A stretch of 64,000 bases of DNA from Hormoscilla sp. GUM202 (GTDB lineage Bacteria; Cyanobacteriota; Cyanobacteriia; Cyanobacteriales; Desertifilaceae), in assembly GCA_005518205.2 (NCBI GenBank), contig RFFC02000012.1, positions 62,001 through 126,000 of the forward strand. The letters are read 5' to 3'. Within the stretch, counting starts at the first letter, position 1; each line of letters starts with the position of its first letter. A program made the position numbers and the translations under genes. Below, one piece after another: positions 54,073 to 63,437 of this stretch. The notes below the pieces were generated by a model. That model was given only the letters and a program-made list of their open reading frames with translations, made no database searches and was not told the DNA's origin.

Positions 54073-55017
54073 TTATTTGGCCATCCGAATGCCCGTGGGG
54101 GTAAACTTGGTTACCCACAGGTCTAACTCAGGGTCGGAAATTTCCTGCTTTACAGTTTCTTTTACTAATTGGGCCTGTTCTGGGGTTTCTGTTAGAGCAA
54201 ATATTGTGGGACCAGACCCGGACATTATTGTCCCTAATACCCCTGCTTGCTCAAATGCTGCTTTCAGTTGCATTAACTGGGGATATTCGGGAAAGACAAC
54301 TCGCTCGAAGTCGTTGTGCAGTAACTTGCCGATTTCGGTACTATCAAAATGGGCGATCGCCTTTACCATGGGACCAGAATGGACTTTTTCCCAGCAGGCT
54401 GCTAAACTTTCGGCATCTGTAATGTAACAATCGCTGAATTTTTCCCGGTAAGTTTGATATGCCCAAGGGGTAGAGATCGTTACTGTACGGTATTTGGCCA
54501 AGACTACATAGAGATTATCTAGATCTGGTAAGGGAGAGAGCTTTTCTCCCCGTCCCGTGGCCAGTGCTGTCCCACCCATAACACAGAATGGTACGTCCGA
54601 TCCTAACTGGGCTGCTAAAGTTTGTAATTCTGCTTGAGTTAGTCCCAACTGCCAAATTAAATCTAAGCCCACCAGTACCCCTGCGGCATTAGTGGACCCC
54701 CCTGCTAGTCCCGCTGCTACGGGTATTTGTTTCTCTATGGTAATGTCAATGCCTCCATATTTGGCAAAGGCGTCCGGAAATTCAGTTTTCATCAGTTCGG
54801 CGGCCCGGTAGGCCAGGTTCGTGCGATCGGACGGCACTTGGGGATGGTCGCAATGGACGCGAATGCGATCGTTGCCAGACAGACGCAAATCTATTTTATC
54901 GACCAGGTCGATGCTTTGGAAGATCGTCGCCAGTTCGTGATAGCCGTCGGACCGCGAGCCAATAATTTCCAGATACAGATTTATCTTCGCTGCTGCTTCT
55001 AAAGAGTAAGAGTGCAT
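54073..55017 (-). CDS. ispE: 4-diphosphocytidyl-2-C-methyl-D-erythritol kinase
   Basis: 314 aa GHMP kinase of the MEP isoprenoid pathway. Motifs AAAKINLYLEIIGSRSDGYH, the ATP loop QIPVAAGLAGGSTNAAG and the C-terminal GTIMSGSGPTIFAL. Normal length; ATG at 55017. In many cyanobacteria it follows rsmA, but here rsmA is 22.5 kb away in opposite orientation. Confidence 0.96.
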   Translation of the reverse strand: MHSYSLEAAAKINLYLEIIGSRSDGYHELATIFQSIDLVDKIDLRLSGNDRIRVHCDHPQVPSDRTNLAYRAAELMKTEFPDAFAKYGGIDITIEKQIPVAAGLAGGSTNAAGVLVGLDLIWQLGLTQAELQTLAAQLGSDVPFCVMGGTALATGRGEKLSPLPDLDNLYVVLAKYRTVTISTPWAYQTYREKFSDCYITDAESLAACWEKVHSGPMVKAIAHFDSTEIGKLLHNDFERVVFPEYPQLMQLKAAFEQAGVLGTIMSGSGPTIFALTETPEQAQLVKETVKQEISDPELDLWVTKFTPTGIRMAK

Positions 55018-55036
55018 GATGATGATTATTGATTGA

Positions 55037-55972
55037 TTATAACCATTCTATTTTACGGGCTGCTTCTGGCAGTTTAGCTTCTTGTTGACCTCGATATCGC
55101 GCTTTGGCTGTAAACAGACCAATTGGCGTACTTACTAAGTCTACAACAGTTGCTTTGCCGAGGGTAGTCTTGACCATTGTTATTGGCAACTCCTTGAGCA
55201 ACCACCGACTCAGGCGATAGAGATAATCTCGCCCTGTCATTTCTGGCATTAATTTTACCCCGTGCAGTTCGTGCAGGTAAAGATTCGATCGACCGTACCT
55301 GCGCCATTGACTTTCCAGTTCCTTCATTGACTGGCGATGACGGTGCCGGACAATGGCTGTGGGAGCAAATTTAAGCTGCCAGTCTGTTTCCCGGAGAATT
55401 CGCCAGCAGATGTCGGCATCGCCTCCCGTAGTCAGATATGGGCGAAATATTCCTACTCGCTCTAAGGCCGAACGCCGTATTCCTAGGTTCGCAGTTTGAC
55501 CGTAAGCACAGAAGGGATGGGTTAGGGTATGTTTTTGGGATAGGGTCTTCTGGCGATCGGCATATTTTTCTAGTAAGGTTTTCCCTGGCAGGGCCGCGAT
55601 CTCTCCGGCGACAATTCCGATGCTGGGGTCCCTAAAGGGGGCAATTAGGTTTGCTAACCAATCAGGTTGGGGGCGACAATCGGCATCGGTAAATGCTAAT
55701 ATATCACCAGTGGCTGCTTTGATGCCCCGATTGCGCGCTGCATAGGAGCTTTGGATTTCCTTTTCCCTCAGCGGTTTAATTGCTGGTGTCTCCGCTTGAG
55801 CTGCTTCCAGGATATCTGGCGTGCGATCGCTACTCTTATTGTCTACCAGCAAATACTCTACTCGCCCTGCCGGGAAGCGCTGCCCTTGCAAGCATGACAG
55901 CAACTCTGGCAAGTCGGCCTCTCCATTATATACTGGGACTATAACTGAAACTGAAAATTCTTCTTCGTTCAT
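55037..55972 (-). CDS. Family 2 glycosyltransferase
   Basis: 311 aa. SVSVIVPVYNGEADLPELLS (nucleotide site), LLVDNKSSDRTPDIL, AARNRGIKAATGDILAFTDADC with the DxD-like metal site, and WRILRETDWQL-type acceptor region (GGDADICWRILRETDW). No membrane helix except a weak C-terminal one. Probably transfers a sugar to a polysaccharide or lipid. Ends 20 nt before ispE starts, so co-transcription is likely though unrelated in role. Confidence 0.9.
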   Translation of the reverse strand: MNEEEFSVSVIVPVYNGEADLPELLSCLQGQRFPAGRVEYLLVDNKSSDRTPDILEAAQAETPAIKPLREKEIQSSYAARNRGIKAATGDILAFTDADCRPQPDWLANLIAPFRDPSIGIVAGEIAALPGKTLLEKYADRQKTLSQKHTLTHPFCAYGQTANLGIRRSALERVGIFRPYLTTGGDADICWRILRETDWQLKFAPTAIVRHRHRQSMKELESQWRRYGRSNLYLHELHGVKLMPEMTGRDYLYRLSRWLLKELPITMVKTTLGKATVVDLVSTPIGLFTAKARYRGQQEAKLPEAARKIEWL

Positions 55973-56132
55973 TTTTTGGTTAACGGCAGGATTTGTGTTA
56001 TTATTTTTTCAGAATGGGGAACAGATGCTTGCTGCTGGCAATAGCCACAGATTTCCGATTATGAAAAAAAATATATCAGAAAAGGTCAAGTTTTGCAACC
56101 CATTTTTTTAGCTCGGGAGGGCAAGGTAGGGG

Positions 56133-56618
56133 ATGAAAAAGATGATTATCGGTGTAATGGGACCGGGTACTGGAGCTAAGGCCCAGGATCTGGAAAATGC
56201 CTATGAACTGGGCAGGCTAATTGCCGAACGGGGATGGGTACTGCTGACTGGGGGCAGGAATGTCGGGGTCATGGATGCTGCTAGTCGCGGGGCGAAGGCG
56301 GCTAATGGTTTGACGATCGGCATTCTGCCCACCAGCGATAAAACGGGTATTTCCCCAGCGGTAGATATTCCCATTATCACGGATTTGGGCAATGCTCGCA
56401 ATAATATTAACGTGCTTTCCTCTGATGTGGTGGTTGCCTGTGGCATGGGTGCAGGGACGGCTTCAGAAATTGCTTTGGCCCTGAAAAGCGATAAGAAGGT
56501 GATTCTCTTAACCGACGATCGAGAAGCTAAAGCATTCTTCAGCCAACTGTCACCCAACCATGTTATGCTGAGCAATAGCCCAGAAGCGGCGATCGGGCTA
56601 ATTTCGCCAGGTTCGTAA
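56133..56618 (+). CDS. LOG-like / TIGR00725-family Rossmann protein
   Basis: 161 aa: MIIGVMGPGTGA, WVLLTGGRNVGVMDAASRGA, LTIGILPTSD, VVVACGMGAGTASEIALALK. Related to cytokinin riboside 5'-monophosphate phosphoribohydrolases and molybdenum-cofactor carrier-like proteins. The canonical PGGxGTxxE reads GMGAGTASE, as in the TIGR00725 branch, whose activity is uncertain. SD GGGAGGG lies upstream. Confidence 0.85.
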   Translation: MKKMIIGVMGPGTGAKAQDLENAYELGRLIAERGWVLLTGGRNVGVMDAASRGAKAANGLTIGILPTSDKTGISPAVDIPIITDLGNARNNINVLSSDVVVACGMGAGTASEIALALKSDKKVILLTDDREAKAFFSQLSPNHVMLSNSPEAAIGLISPGS

Positions 56619-57042
56619 TTTCGCTGGATCCCCTTCTGCCGACAAAACTGCACGGTACTTAAGCAGAGCCACTAAATGTAGGGTCGGTAATGCCCACCTG
56701 ATGACTATTGGGAGTTTTTTACGTTTGCGGAATTTGCGATCGCGCTGCTTCTGCGGTTTGGTGCGGTAGACCTGACGCCATTTCATATTGTTCATATTGC
56801 TTGCTTGCTATAGTCTGAGTAGTGAGACGGGCTGCATAACCAAACCCCTCTATCGTTATCTCGGTCAGGAAATAGGGCTTCTACGCAGGAATTGAGAGAG
56901 TTGCAGAACTTTTTGACATGACCCGCCGGTAGGCGGTAGCCGTTCGTAGTAAGGACTAAAGTCCTTATCAGCCGTTCGTAGTAAGGACTAAAGTCCTTAT
57001 CAGCCGGTAGAAAGAATTCAGCACCGTACTGTTAACTGTGCT
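56619..57042. other. Intergenic with tandem palindromes
   Basis: A 30-bp unit CGTTCGTAGTAAGGACTAAA-GTCCTTATCAGC occurs twice in tandem (56940-57003), each with the palindrome AAGGACTAAAGTCCTT. A 65-codon - strand frame at 56598 is not called. No gene. Confidence 0.75.
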
Positions 57043-57081
57043 ATGGTAGGTAAGAACAGTAATTACCCCCAAAACTGGAAA

Positions 57082-58101
57082 ATGAACCCGATCGCATCAA
57101 GCAGATTACAATTGACTTCGGACTTAAATATCTGCCGGATATTGAACGGCATGTGGCAAGTGTCGGGGGGCCACGGCAGGATCGATCGCAAAAAGGCGAT
57201 CGAGAGTATGTTTGACTATATGGATGCTAGTTTCACGACCTGGGACTTGGCAGATCATTACGGTCCTGCGGAAGATTTTATTGGCGAGTTCCGGCGTCAA
57301 CTGCGGGCCCAACGGGGTGAAGAGGCTTTATCCAACCTGCAAGCTTTTACGAAGTGGGTGCCCAGACCTGCTAAAATGACTAAGCAGTTGGTGGAGAAGA
57401 ATATTGATATCGCACGCCAACGGATGGGAGTGGAGGCGATCGACCTAATGCAGTTCCACTGGTGGGAATATCGGGATAAAAATTACCTGGACGCCCTCAA
57501 GTATATGGCGGAACTGCAAAGTGAGGGTAAAATAAAGCATCTGGCCTTGACTAACTTCGATACGGAACACCTGCAAATTATTACCGATGCTGGCATCAAA
57601 ATTGTATCCAATCAGGTGCAGTTTTCTCTGGTCGATCGGCGTCCCTTAGTGAAGATGGTGGAGTTTTGCCAAGCCCATGATATCAAACTGTTGGCCTACG
57701 GGACGGTTTGCGGGGGCTTATTATCAGAAAAGTATCTGGGACAACCGGAACCCGGATCCTTTAGTCTGGCTACCGTTAGCTTGCGGAAATATAAGAATAT
57801 GGTGGATGCTTGGGGTGGCTGGAACCTGTTTCAGGAACTGCTTGCTACTCTCGGGCAAATTGCTAGCAAACATGGAGTTAGTATCTCTAATGTGGCAGTG
57901 CGCTATGTCTTGGAACAACCGGCGGTGGCAGGGGCGATCGTGGGTGCGCGGTTAGGAATATCAGCACATATTCAGGAGAATGCTAAGGTATTCGATCTGC
58001 AGTTGGATAGTTCTGATTACGAGCAGATATCGGCTGTTGTTGGCAAGTCCCGGGACTTGTATAAACTGATCGGTGACTGCGGAGATGAATATCGGCGATG
58101 A
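57082..58101 (+). CDS. Aldo/keto reductase family oxidoreductase
   Basis: 339 aa from MNPIASSRLQLTSDLNICRI (an upstream ATG at 57043 would add 13 residues not typical of the family). NADPH-dependent TIM barrel: catalytic Asp-Tyr-Lys-His set seen as TTWDLADHYGPAED, FTKWVPRP and LMQFHWWEY; cofactor end AVAGAIVGARLG. The usual Tyr is in DHYG. Substrate unknown. Followed by a repeat module, no operon partner. Confidence 0.88.
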   Translation: MNPIASSRLQLTSDLNICRILNGMWQVSGGHGRIDRKKAIESMFDYMDASFTTWDLADHYGPAEDFIGEFRRQLRAQRGEEALSNLQAFTKWVPRPAKMTKQLVEKNIDIARQRMGVEAIDLMQFHWWEYRDKNYLDALKYMAELQSEGKIKHLALTNFDTEHLQIITDAGIKIVSNQVQFSLVDRRPLVKMVEFCQAHDIKLLAYGTVCGGLLSEKYLGQPEPGSFSLATVSLRKYKNMVDAWGGWNLFQELLATLGQIASKHGVSISNVAVRYVLEQPAVAGAIVGARLGISAHIQENAKVFDLQLDSSDYEQISAVVGKSRDLYKLIGDCGDEYRR

Positions 58102-58269
58102 TATAAACCGCTTTCTCTCGTTCCCTGACTCCGGTGGGGAACGCATAAAAACTTGGGATCAAGGGATGAATTGTATGAGTAGGATGGGCACCGCCCACCA
58201 AAACCTTTGTTCCCCCATGAAGGACGATCGCCTGCCGGGGAGAGTTAGCGGAACATACCTTATATTTCT
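58102..58269. repeat. Repeat module downstream of the reductase
   Basis: CTGACTCCGGTGGGGAACGC..AACTTGGG..ATGAATTGTATGAGT (58124-58180) recurs at 60445-60500. No gene. Confidence 0.8.
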
Positions 58270-58896
58270 TTAAATATCAGCTAAAAGATCCTTAGTCTGA
58301 CTGCGCAAGTCTTCTATATATCCGTTAAGTGCTTGTAACACATTCTCCTGAGTTGCTTTCCCACCCGAACCGAAGATCGCCTTCAAGGAACCATCGTATT
58401 CTCTCCCTGGCAACACCTTTGCTAAAACATCATCAAATCCTTGATGATTAATCGATTTCTTTAGGAGTTGTTCAAAACAAACAACTCGTCCACTCAGCCG
58501 CTTTCTAATTTTCGACAACGATGGTTCCGAAGCTAAAGCTACGAGACATTGCTTATCCCCCGTCGCCAAATAAAAATTTTCTACCTTTTTAGTTGCTGCT
58601 ATTAGCAGTCTTTCACCCGTATCGATACCATCTATTTCTAATGCTTGTAATTCTTCATTAAAACTATCCTTCCGTTTGATTTAAGTACAGCCCTCCACAA
58701 TTGAGATAGCATTATCGAGAATGTCTTCAGGATACTTTTTCCTGACCCGACGAGTCTTTCGTAATACATGTTTTGCAGTTTCCAGAACCCAGAAATCTGC
58801 TGGACTTAGTTCGAGACTGGCAACAGCTTCCCAAAATATATCGCAAGCAACTAATTTCAAGATAACATCATTGTCGAGAAATATCAATCGTGCCAA
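58270..58896 (-). pseudogene. PIN-like protein with one in-frame stop, partner of the IrrE-type gene
   Basis: TTG start at 58896: ARLIFLDNDVILKLVACDIF WEAV, a PIN-domain-like opening (hydrophobic strand then D-N-D). TAA at 58681-58683 interrupts, then the same frame continues (KRKDSFNEELQALEIDGIDT GERLLIAATKK..LATGDKQCLVAL) to 58270, giving 208 codons. The continued sense (D-T-GE-x-L-L, TGDKQ) fits the second half of a PIN fold. It follows the IrrE gene with 2 bp between. Either a nonsense mutation or a read error. Confidence 0.65.
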
Positions 58897-58898
58897 AA

Positions 58899-59933
58899 TT
58901 ATACCTCGAACGCTACTAATTCTAGGTAATCTTGACTGTCTATATCCAGCCTTTCTAAATTTAAATCCTTGAGGGCATAGCGATTTATTTCTGTAGGAGC
59001 GTTTACATCACCTTCCAGTAATTTTAATGCTTTCGACGCCGTTCCCCAAGCTTTTTTTTCTTTTTCTTGTGTCGCCGCCATTTTCGCCTTATTATAAGCG
59101 TAGTTTAGCGCTACAGTGCCCGGGTCAACTCCATCTCTACTTGAAATTTGTTTGGCATAAGCAGCCAACTGCTCCCCTCTCAAATTTCGGGGCGTGTCAT
59201 ACCTCATATCTGGCTTACCCAGTAAAAGTTCTAGAGCAAATTCGTTAGCTTCTATTTCTTCGGCATCTTCTCTTTCTAGCTCGACTATCTTCTCATCAAC
59301 AATTGCATCACCATGCAAATGACCTTTGACAATATGCCCCAACTCGTGCGCTAATATAAACAGCAAGCGCGCGGGGGATTTGTGTTTGAGACTGATGACT
59401 ATGACTGGTCGAAGGTAAAAATAGGCTACCATGCCATCGAACTTACGAACTCCCTTAGCTTTGGGAAATTCAGCAAAATGAACCACGGGGATGCCATAAT
59501 TCCAGCAGAATTCGAGGAGTCCTTCCAGGTTGACCAACTCCCTACTCTCTAGAATAATATCTCGTATTTCCTTTGCTGATTTTGGTAGGGGTTTACAGGC
59601 TGGCGTACAAGCATATGCTATCATTTCAGCAATGCGTGCTGCCATGGCTTGCGCGACAAAAAGCTGCTCTTTTTCAGTCCCATGTTTAATCTTGAACTTT
59701 GCCTGACACGATCGCTTAAACGTTGGCGTTCTCTCCGGTCTCAGCAACGATAATAGATCCAGATTTAAGTGACGGCAAATGTAGGCCGCTGCCTCTATTT
59801 CCGCCCCGGTTGAGCTTTCAACTTCCTCATCCCACCAATCAGGTAAGGCATAAGACCGCACGAAGTCTTTGGGAAAGCCCAGGGATGACAAGCGATCGTA
59901 TAGGATATCCATATTCATTTCAGTTTGTGTCAT
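58899..59933 (-). CDS. ImmA/IrrE-family metallopeptidase
   Basis: 344 aa. Zinc motif LFILAHELGHIVKGH (HExxH) with downstream Glu in EEIEANEFALELLLG. The N-terminal 100 residues (LGFPKDFVRSYALPDWWDEE, AAAYICRHLNLDLLSLLRPE) form a domain without a clear HTH. ImmA/IrrE proteases cleave repressors in response to damage or phage signals. Coupled to a PIN-like gene, it looks like a toxin-antitoxin or defence pair. ATG overlaps no upstream gene. Confidence 0.85.
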   Translation of the reverse strand: MTQTEMNMDILYDRLSSLGFPKDFVRSYALPDWWDEEVESSTGAEIEAAAYICRHLNLDLLSLLRPERTPTFKRSCQAKFKIKHGTEKEQLFVAQAMAARIAEMIAYACTPACKPLPKSAKEIRDIILESRELVNLEGLLEFCWNYGIPVVHFAEFPKAKGVRKFDGMVAYFYLRPVIVISLKHKSPARLLFILAHELGHIVKGHLHGDAIVDEKIVELEREDAEEIEANEFALELLLGKPDMRYDTPRNLRGEQLAAYAKQISSRDGVDPGTVALNYAYNKAKMAATQEKEKKAWGTASKALKLLEGDVNAPTEINRYALKDLNLERLDIDSQDYLELVAFEV

Positions 59934-60585
59934 GGCACGGCTCCTTTGGCCACAGGTTTTAACCCCCGCGTTCCCAGGCGGGAGCCAGGTTTCGAGGCGC
60001 CAAGTCGGTTTTAACCGACTAATACTATGATCTTAAAGTGATTGTAGCATTTTTTTGACAAAATGGTATTGTCGGGCGGGCGATCGCCTACCTTTTCAGA
60101 TAGCAGTACCGTACCGGTGACATGTACTGGCTGACGGGTGAGATGAGCATTCGTTCAGGGATTTTTGCTAAATGGCGATCGCCAGAAAAAATGCGATCGC
60201 GCCGTTCGCTGTATCCACCGGAGCTTGATGTCTTGGGGGAGCGCTAAGCGCACTACCCCCAAGACATCATATTCGCACATGCATAGGATACAGCGCGGTG
60301 AGATTGCTAGCCCGACTGCGTCGGGCCTCGCAGCGGAGGGGGCCCGAAGCGTGCTAACGGGGGGAATCTCGGCGGCGATCCCGGTCATTATCGGTTTGGG
60401 TTTCTCCCTCGCTCCGGACAAGTTGTATCCCTTGAAGTATTGCCCTGACTCCGGTGGGGAACGCACAAAAACTTGGGCTCGAGAGATGAATTGTATGAGT
60501 TATGACGCTCGTTGTGACACAAACTTGCTCTGGGGCGGATATTCTACTGTACTATAGTCATTAGTAGCTTTCCTCTTGATGAACT
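59934..60585. other. Intergenic, repeat-rich
   Basis: Contains AAGTCGGTTTTAACCGACT (60001), the stem-loop at 60226-60269, the module shared with 41850 (60370-60420) and the one shared with 58124 (60445-60500). Frames across it are repeat translations and are not called. Confidence 0.75.
60226..60269. repeat. Stem-loop with conserved 16-nt loop, copy 2
   Basis: Perfect 14-bp stem TGATGTCTTGGGGG / CCCCCAAGACATCA around AGCGCTAAGCGCACTA (60240-60255). See 9539-9582. Confidence 0.88.
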
Positions 60586-61107
60586 ATGGCCCGATCGCTC
60601 AGAGTTACCCCAGGTTGCATCGAAAAGGTAAAATTTGCTGTCAAGCGCAATCGCTTTCCCAGCATTAATGCCTTAGCTATGGAGATAGGATTGAGTAATT
60701 CTACTGTCAGCAATTATCTAAATGGTAAACCGGTGGATTTTCTGAATTTTGTCGAACTGTCCGATCGCTTAGGACTGGAATGACAGGCGATCGCAGATTT
60801 GCCCGGGGAACTGGCGTCTTCTGAATTTTATGTCGATCGCCCCCCGATCGAATCTCAATGTTACCAAGAAATTGTCCGACTGGGGGCGCCGATCCGGATT
60901 AAAGCACCCCAGAAGATGGGCAAAACTCGGCCGATCGATCGGATTTTATTATGCGCTGCCGATGGTCGGTATCGCACGGTGCGCTTAAATCTGGTGGAAC
61001 CGGATCGAGGAACGATCGCCGATCTGAATAAGTTCTTGCGTTGGTTCTGTTGCCGAGTCACTAGACTGCTTACCAACGGGCGCAAGACCAAGGGCGATCG
61101 CTTCTAA
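60586..61107 (+). pseudogene. HTH + AAA-like NTPase N-terminal fragment with in-frame TGA
   Basis: Codons 1-65 give a small HTH (CIEKVKFAVKRNRFPSINAL AMEIGLSNSTVSNYLNG). After TGA at 60781-60783 the frame goes on: VDRPPIESQCYQEIVRLGAP IRIKAPQKMGKT (Walker A) and YRTVRLNLVEPDRGTIADLN KFLRWFCCRV. This is the start of the cyanobacterial AAA-like domain, whose C-terminal half appears (from another copy) at 18284. The frame ends at 61107 in HIP1-containing sequence, so most of the NTPase is missing. Confidence 0.7.
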
Positions 61108-61156
61108 AATCTAACTATTGACAAACGCCTTTCGAGCCCCCCGCGATCGCCCCTCA

Positions 61157-61768
61157 TCACAGAGTTACCGTGACTATATTGCTTGGGGTTCCTTCTCCTG
61201 CTCTATTAATGGCGATCGCTTGGTAAATTAACTCTTTCCCCCGGGGTTGATTGACTAGAGTGATTTCTGACTCTAGAGCAGTGCCCACATCTATAGGCTC
61301 GTTTTCCTCAGCGGTAATGCGACGTTGCACTTTATATGCTTTTACGGAGCCTCCTTCTGTCGGGGCTTTCCAATTTAAGGCTATCCAGGCCGGTCCTTGA
61401 CTGACTATTTTCAGAGAGCGTACTTGCCCGGGAGCGCCTTGGGAACTGGGACGCGATCGCCCTCCCCAGCCCAATAGTTCCAGCTTGTCATCGCTATAAT
61501 TTACGGTGTTCTCGGCATAGCGCAATACCCTTTTGAGGTTATCTGTCAGCATTTCCAAAGCTTCGTTTTTAGCGATTGTTGCCTCTTTGGCGGCGGCGGT
61601 AGCAGCGATCGTCGCGTTTTGGGAGGCGATAACCTTGTTAAGGTTAGTTGTCAACTCTTCTATTGTCAGTGGTAGTGAGGGATAGACAGTGGTGTTAGCC
61701 GTTAATCCGGCGATTATAGCTTGAGCGAGGGCAATAACTTCTGGTTCAGTTCTTGGAAATTTAGCCAT
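61157..61768 (-). CDS. Fibronectin type III domain protein
   Basis: 203 aa from MAKFPRTEPEVIALAQAIIA (AGAGGAAAAA upstream). Residues 1-110 are helical, Ala/Thr-rich (ATIAATAAAKEATIAKNEAL EMLTDNLKRVLRYAENTVNY). Residues 115-203 form an Fn3-like domain (APGQVRSLKIVSQGPAWIAL NWKAPTEGGSVKAYKVQRR, IYQAIAINRAGEGTPSNIV). No signal peptide. Seen often in cyanobacteria as stand-alone proteins of unknown role. Confidence 0.8.
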   Translation of the reverse strand: MAKFPRTEPEVIALAQAIIAGLTANTTVYPSLPLTIEELTTNLNKVIASQNATIAATAAAKEATIAKNEALEMLTDNLKRVLRYAENTVNYSDDKLELLGWGGRSRPSSQGAPGQVRSLKIVSQGPAWIALNWKAPTEGGSVKAYKVQRRITAEENEPIDVGTALESEITLVNQPRGKELIYQAIAINRAGEGTPSNIVTVTL

Positions 61769-61882
61769 TTTTTCCTCTTTGTTTATCTCTATTTGAATTA
61801 CGGTGTCGCCGTGCCCGGCACGGCGACCTTGGGAGCGGCTGCTGGCGCCGAGCGTTAGAAAATTGTAACACCCAATATGTTT

Positions 61883-62052
61883 ACAATAGCTTATTGTAAG
61901 CCTGCAATGGTTTATTGTCAACCTGCAATGGTTTATTGTAAGTCTGCAATGGCTTATTGCAAGTTTCAATAGCTTATTGTCAACCTGCAATGGCTTATTG
62001 TCAATCTGCAATGGCTTATTGTCAACCTGCAATGGCTTATTGTCAAGCTGCG
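61883..62052. repeat. 21-bp tandem repeat, about 8 units
   Basis: Unit AATGGCTTATTGTCAACCTG-C with variants, contiguous. Because 21 is a multiple of three it stays open in several frames, which creates a false N-terminal extension of the Fn3 gene. Confidence 0.9.
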
Positions 62053-62321
62053 TTGTGCTGTTGAAATAGCTAATGACAAGAAAACCCTCTGTAGGGGCAA
62101 AGCATTCGGGCGTTTGTAGGATGCGGGGCGTGAATGTTTTCCTTTGATTTATTTGTTGATTTCCTCTTCTGTTCCACCGATCGCTGGGGACGCTTCTCGG
62201 AAGATCGCCCCGACGGGCGCGGTGCCAGGTATCGTATCCCAGGAAATGCCATCTAAGAAAAAGTTCCTTTATCTTTTTTTCTGATGGCTGTGGTGCTTCT
62301 ATGCTACAGTTTACAGTTCAC
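62053..62321. other. Intergenic
   Basis: GCATTCGGGCG..GGCGTGAATG (62078-62115) and CGCCCCGACGGGCGCGGTGCC (62206) repeats; no gene. Confidence 0.5.
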
Positions 62322-62618
62322 CTACAAAGACTCCATAACTGCTGCTATAATAGCTTCCCCCACTTTTTCCACACCTACTTGCACACCCACTCCCACAACT
62401 CCCCCCACAACTCCACCCCAAATTTCTCCCACTCCATCCATTACCCATCCTACGATCCCTTTTTCTTCTTGATCCTTCCTTAACTTTTCGATCGCAAGAC
62501 CCCAGGGAAAAATTGGGAGATGACCGGCGGAAGCGTCCAGGCCCCAGGTCGGTTGACAATTATTTCTAAATCTGCTAATTCTTGACGAATGCGTTAATAC
62601 TTGATAAGGTTTTGTCAC
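62322..62618 (-). pseudogene. HepT-like toxin remnant fused to a Gly-rich tail
   Basis: GTG start overlaps the end of the MNT gene (MTKPYQVLTH). One frame over the sense reads IRQELADLEIIVNRPGAW, the typical first helix of cyanobacterial HepT-like HEPN partners. After that the similarity is lost. The 3' half encodes EIWGGVVGGVVGVGVQVGVE, a glycine-rich helix of another origin. Not functional as a HEPN RNase. Confidence 0.45.
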
Positions 62619-62998
62619 AGCAATATGCCCTCTTGTTCTATAGAAGCCAGGAATTTAGGCTTACAAGTTTCCACATCCACTAGGTTAACTTCAATAGTAT
62701 CATCCAAATCCCTCACCGCCCCCATTGCCCGGAAGGTGTCCCGAGGAGAAATTCCCCAGGCCGCAATATCTACATCGGACCAGAGGGTAAAACAATCGGA
62801 CCGTACCAGGGAACCAAATACTACTACTTTTGTCGCATTAAATTGCCCTTTCAACAACCTAGCTGCTAATCTTGCTAACTCCCAGGCACGCTTTCTTCTT
62901 TGGGCCCGTTTTTCTTCAGTTTCTGCCCAACGCCGCTTCGCCGCATTTCGGTACGCCGCTATTGCTGATGATGTTAACTCTAAATTACATTTGTTCAC
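62615..62998 (-). CDS. MNT-type minimal nucleotidyltransferase
   Basis: 127 aa from a GTG at 62998 (GGAGGATAATT upstream). Active-site motif VVVFGSLVRSDCFTLWSDVDIA (G-S...D-x-D) of the NTP_transf_2 family. Such proteins are the antitoxins of HepT/MntA modules, AMPylating the HEPN toxin. The partner next door is degraded. N-terminal 55 residues are a long basic helix (YRNAAKRRWAETEEKRAQRR), seen in cyanobacterial members. Confidence 0.82.
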   Translation of the reverse strand: MNKCNLELTSSAIAAYRNAAKRRWAETEEKRAQRRKRAWELARLAARLLKGQFNATKVVVFGSLVRSDCFTLWSDVDIAAWGISPRDTFRAMGAVRDLDDTIEVNLVDVETCKPKFLASIEQEGILL

Positions 62999-63140
62999 AA
63001 TTATCCTCCTCCCTATTTTACCCGATCGCCCCAAAATGGCGTTCCTATTTTATCTATTATACCTCAGTCTTGGAAAAAAGTCAGCTATAATCAAAGAAGC
63101 TGTCAACGCGAGGTTTCGCTGTAGTCAACTAGGAGGACTT

Positions 63141-63437
63141 ATGAACAAAACTGCTGTAGACATGACCGATGCAGTAAGAACCCGCATCTCAGAGATAGTC
63201 TCGAACTTGATTCAAAACAAGAGTATATTCCAGAAATTAGACCCAGCGGAAATGAGTAAAATGTTATCAGACGGGATGTTGGAGACTTGGACCCCCGAAC
63301 AAGTGATGGAAATTCCCGATGATGAGCTAACGGACATCATGAAGGATATAATGGCCTTCAAGGCAATTTCTGGTCTGTTAGCTGATTTGACTCCAGAAGA
63401 GATGGAAATTTTTGATGCTGCCGTCGCAGGAAGATAG
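63141..63437 (+). CDS. Antitoxin-like protein, copy 1 (toxin lost)
   Basis: 98 aa, AGGAGGACTT just before the ATG. Acidic and helical: MNKTAVDMTDAVRTRISEIV SNLIQ.., MLETWTPEQVMEIPDDELTD IMKDIMAF, LADLTPEEMEIFDAAVAGR. About 80 percent identical to the next gene. Downstream only GTGACC-like remnants of the PIN toxin start remain (63445). No DNA-binding motif recognised. Confidence 0.7.
   Translation: MNKTAVDMTDAVRTRISEIVSNLIQNKSIFQKLDPAEMSKMLSDGMLETWTPEQVMEIPDDELTDIMKDIMAFKAISGLLADLTPEEMEIFDAAVAGR

Noticed and set aside
60155..60557. 103- and 130-codon frames
   Set aside because: Translate known repeats (hairpin, two dispersed modules).
61883..62052. Iterons or CRISPR
   Set aside because: Contiguous 21-bp units without spacers, no Rep or Cas gene nearby; looks like a coding-neutral microsatellite.
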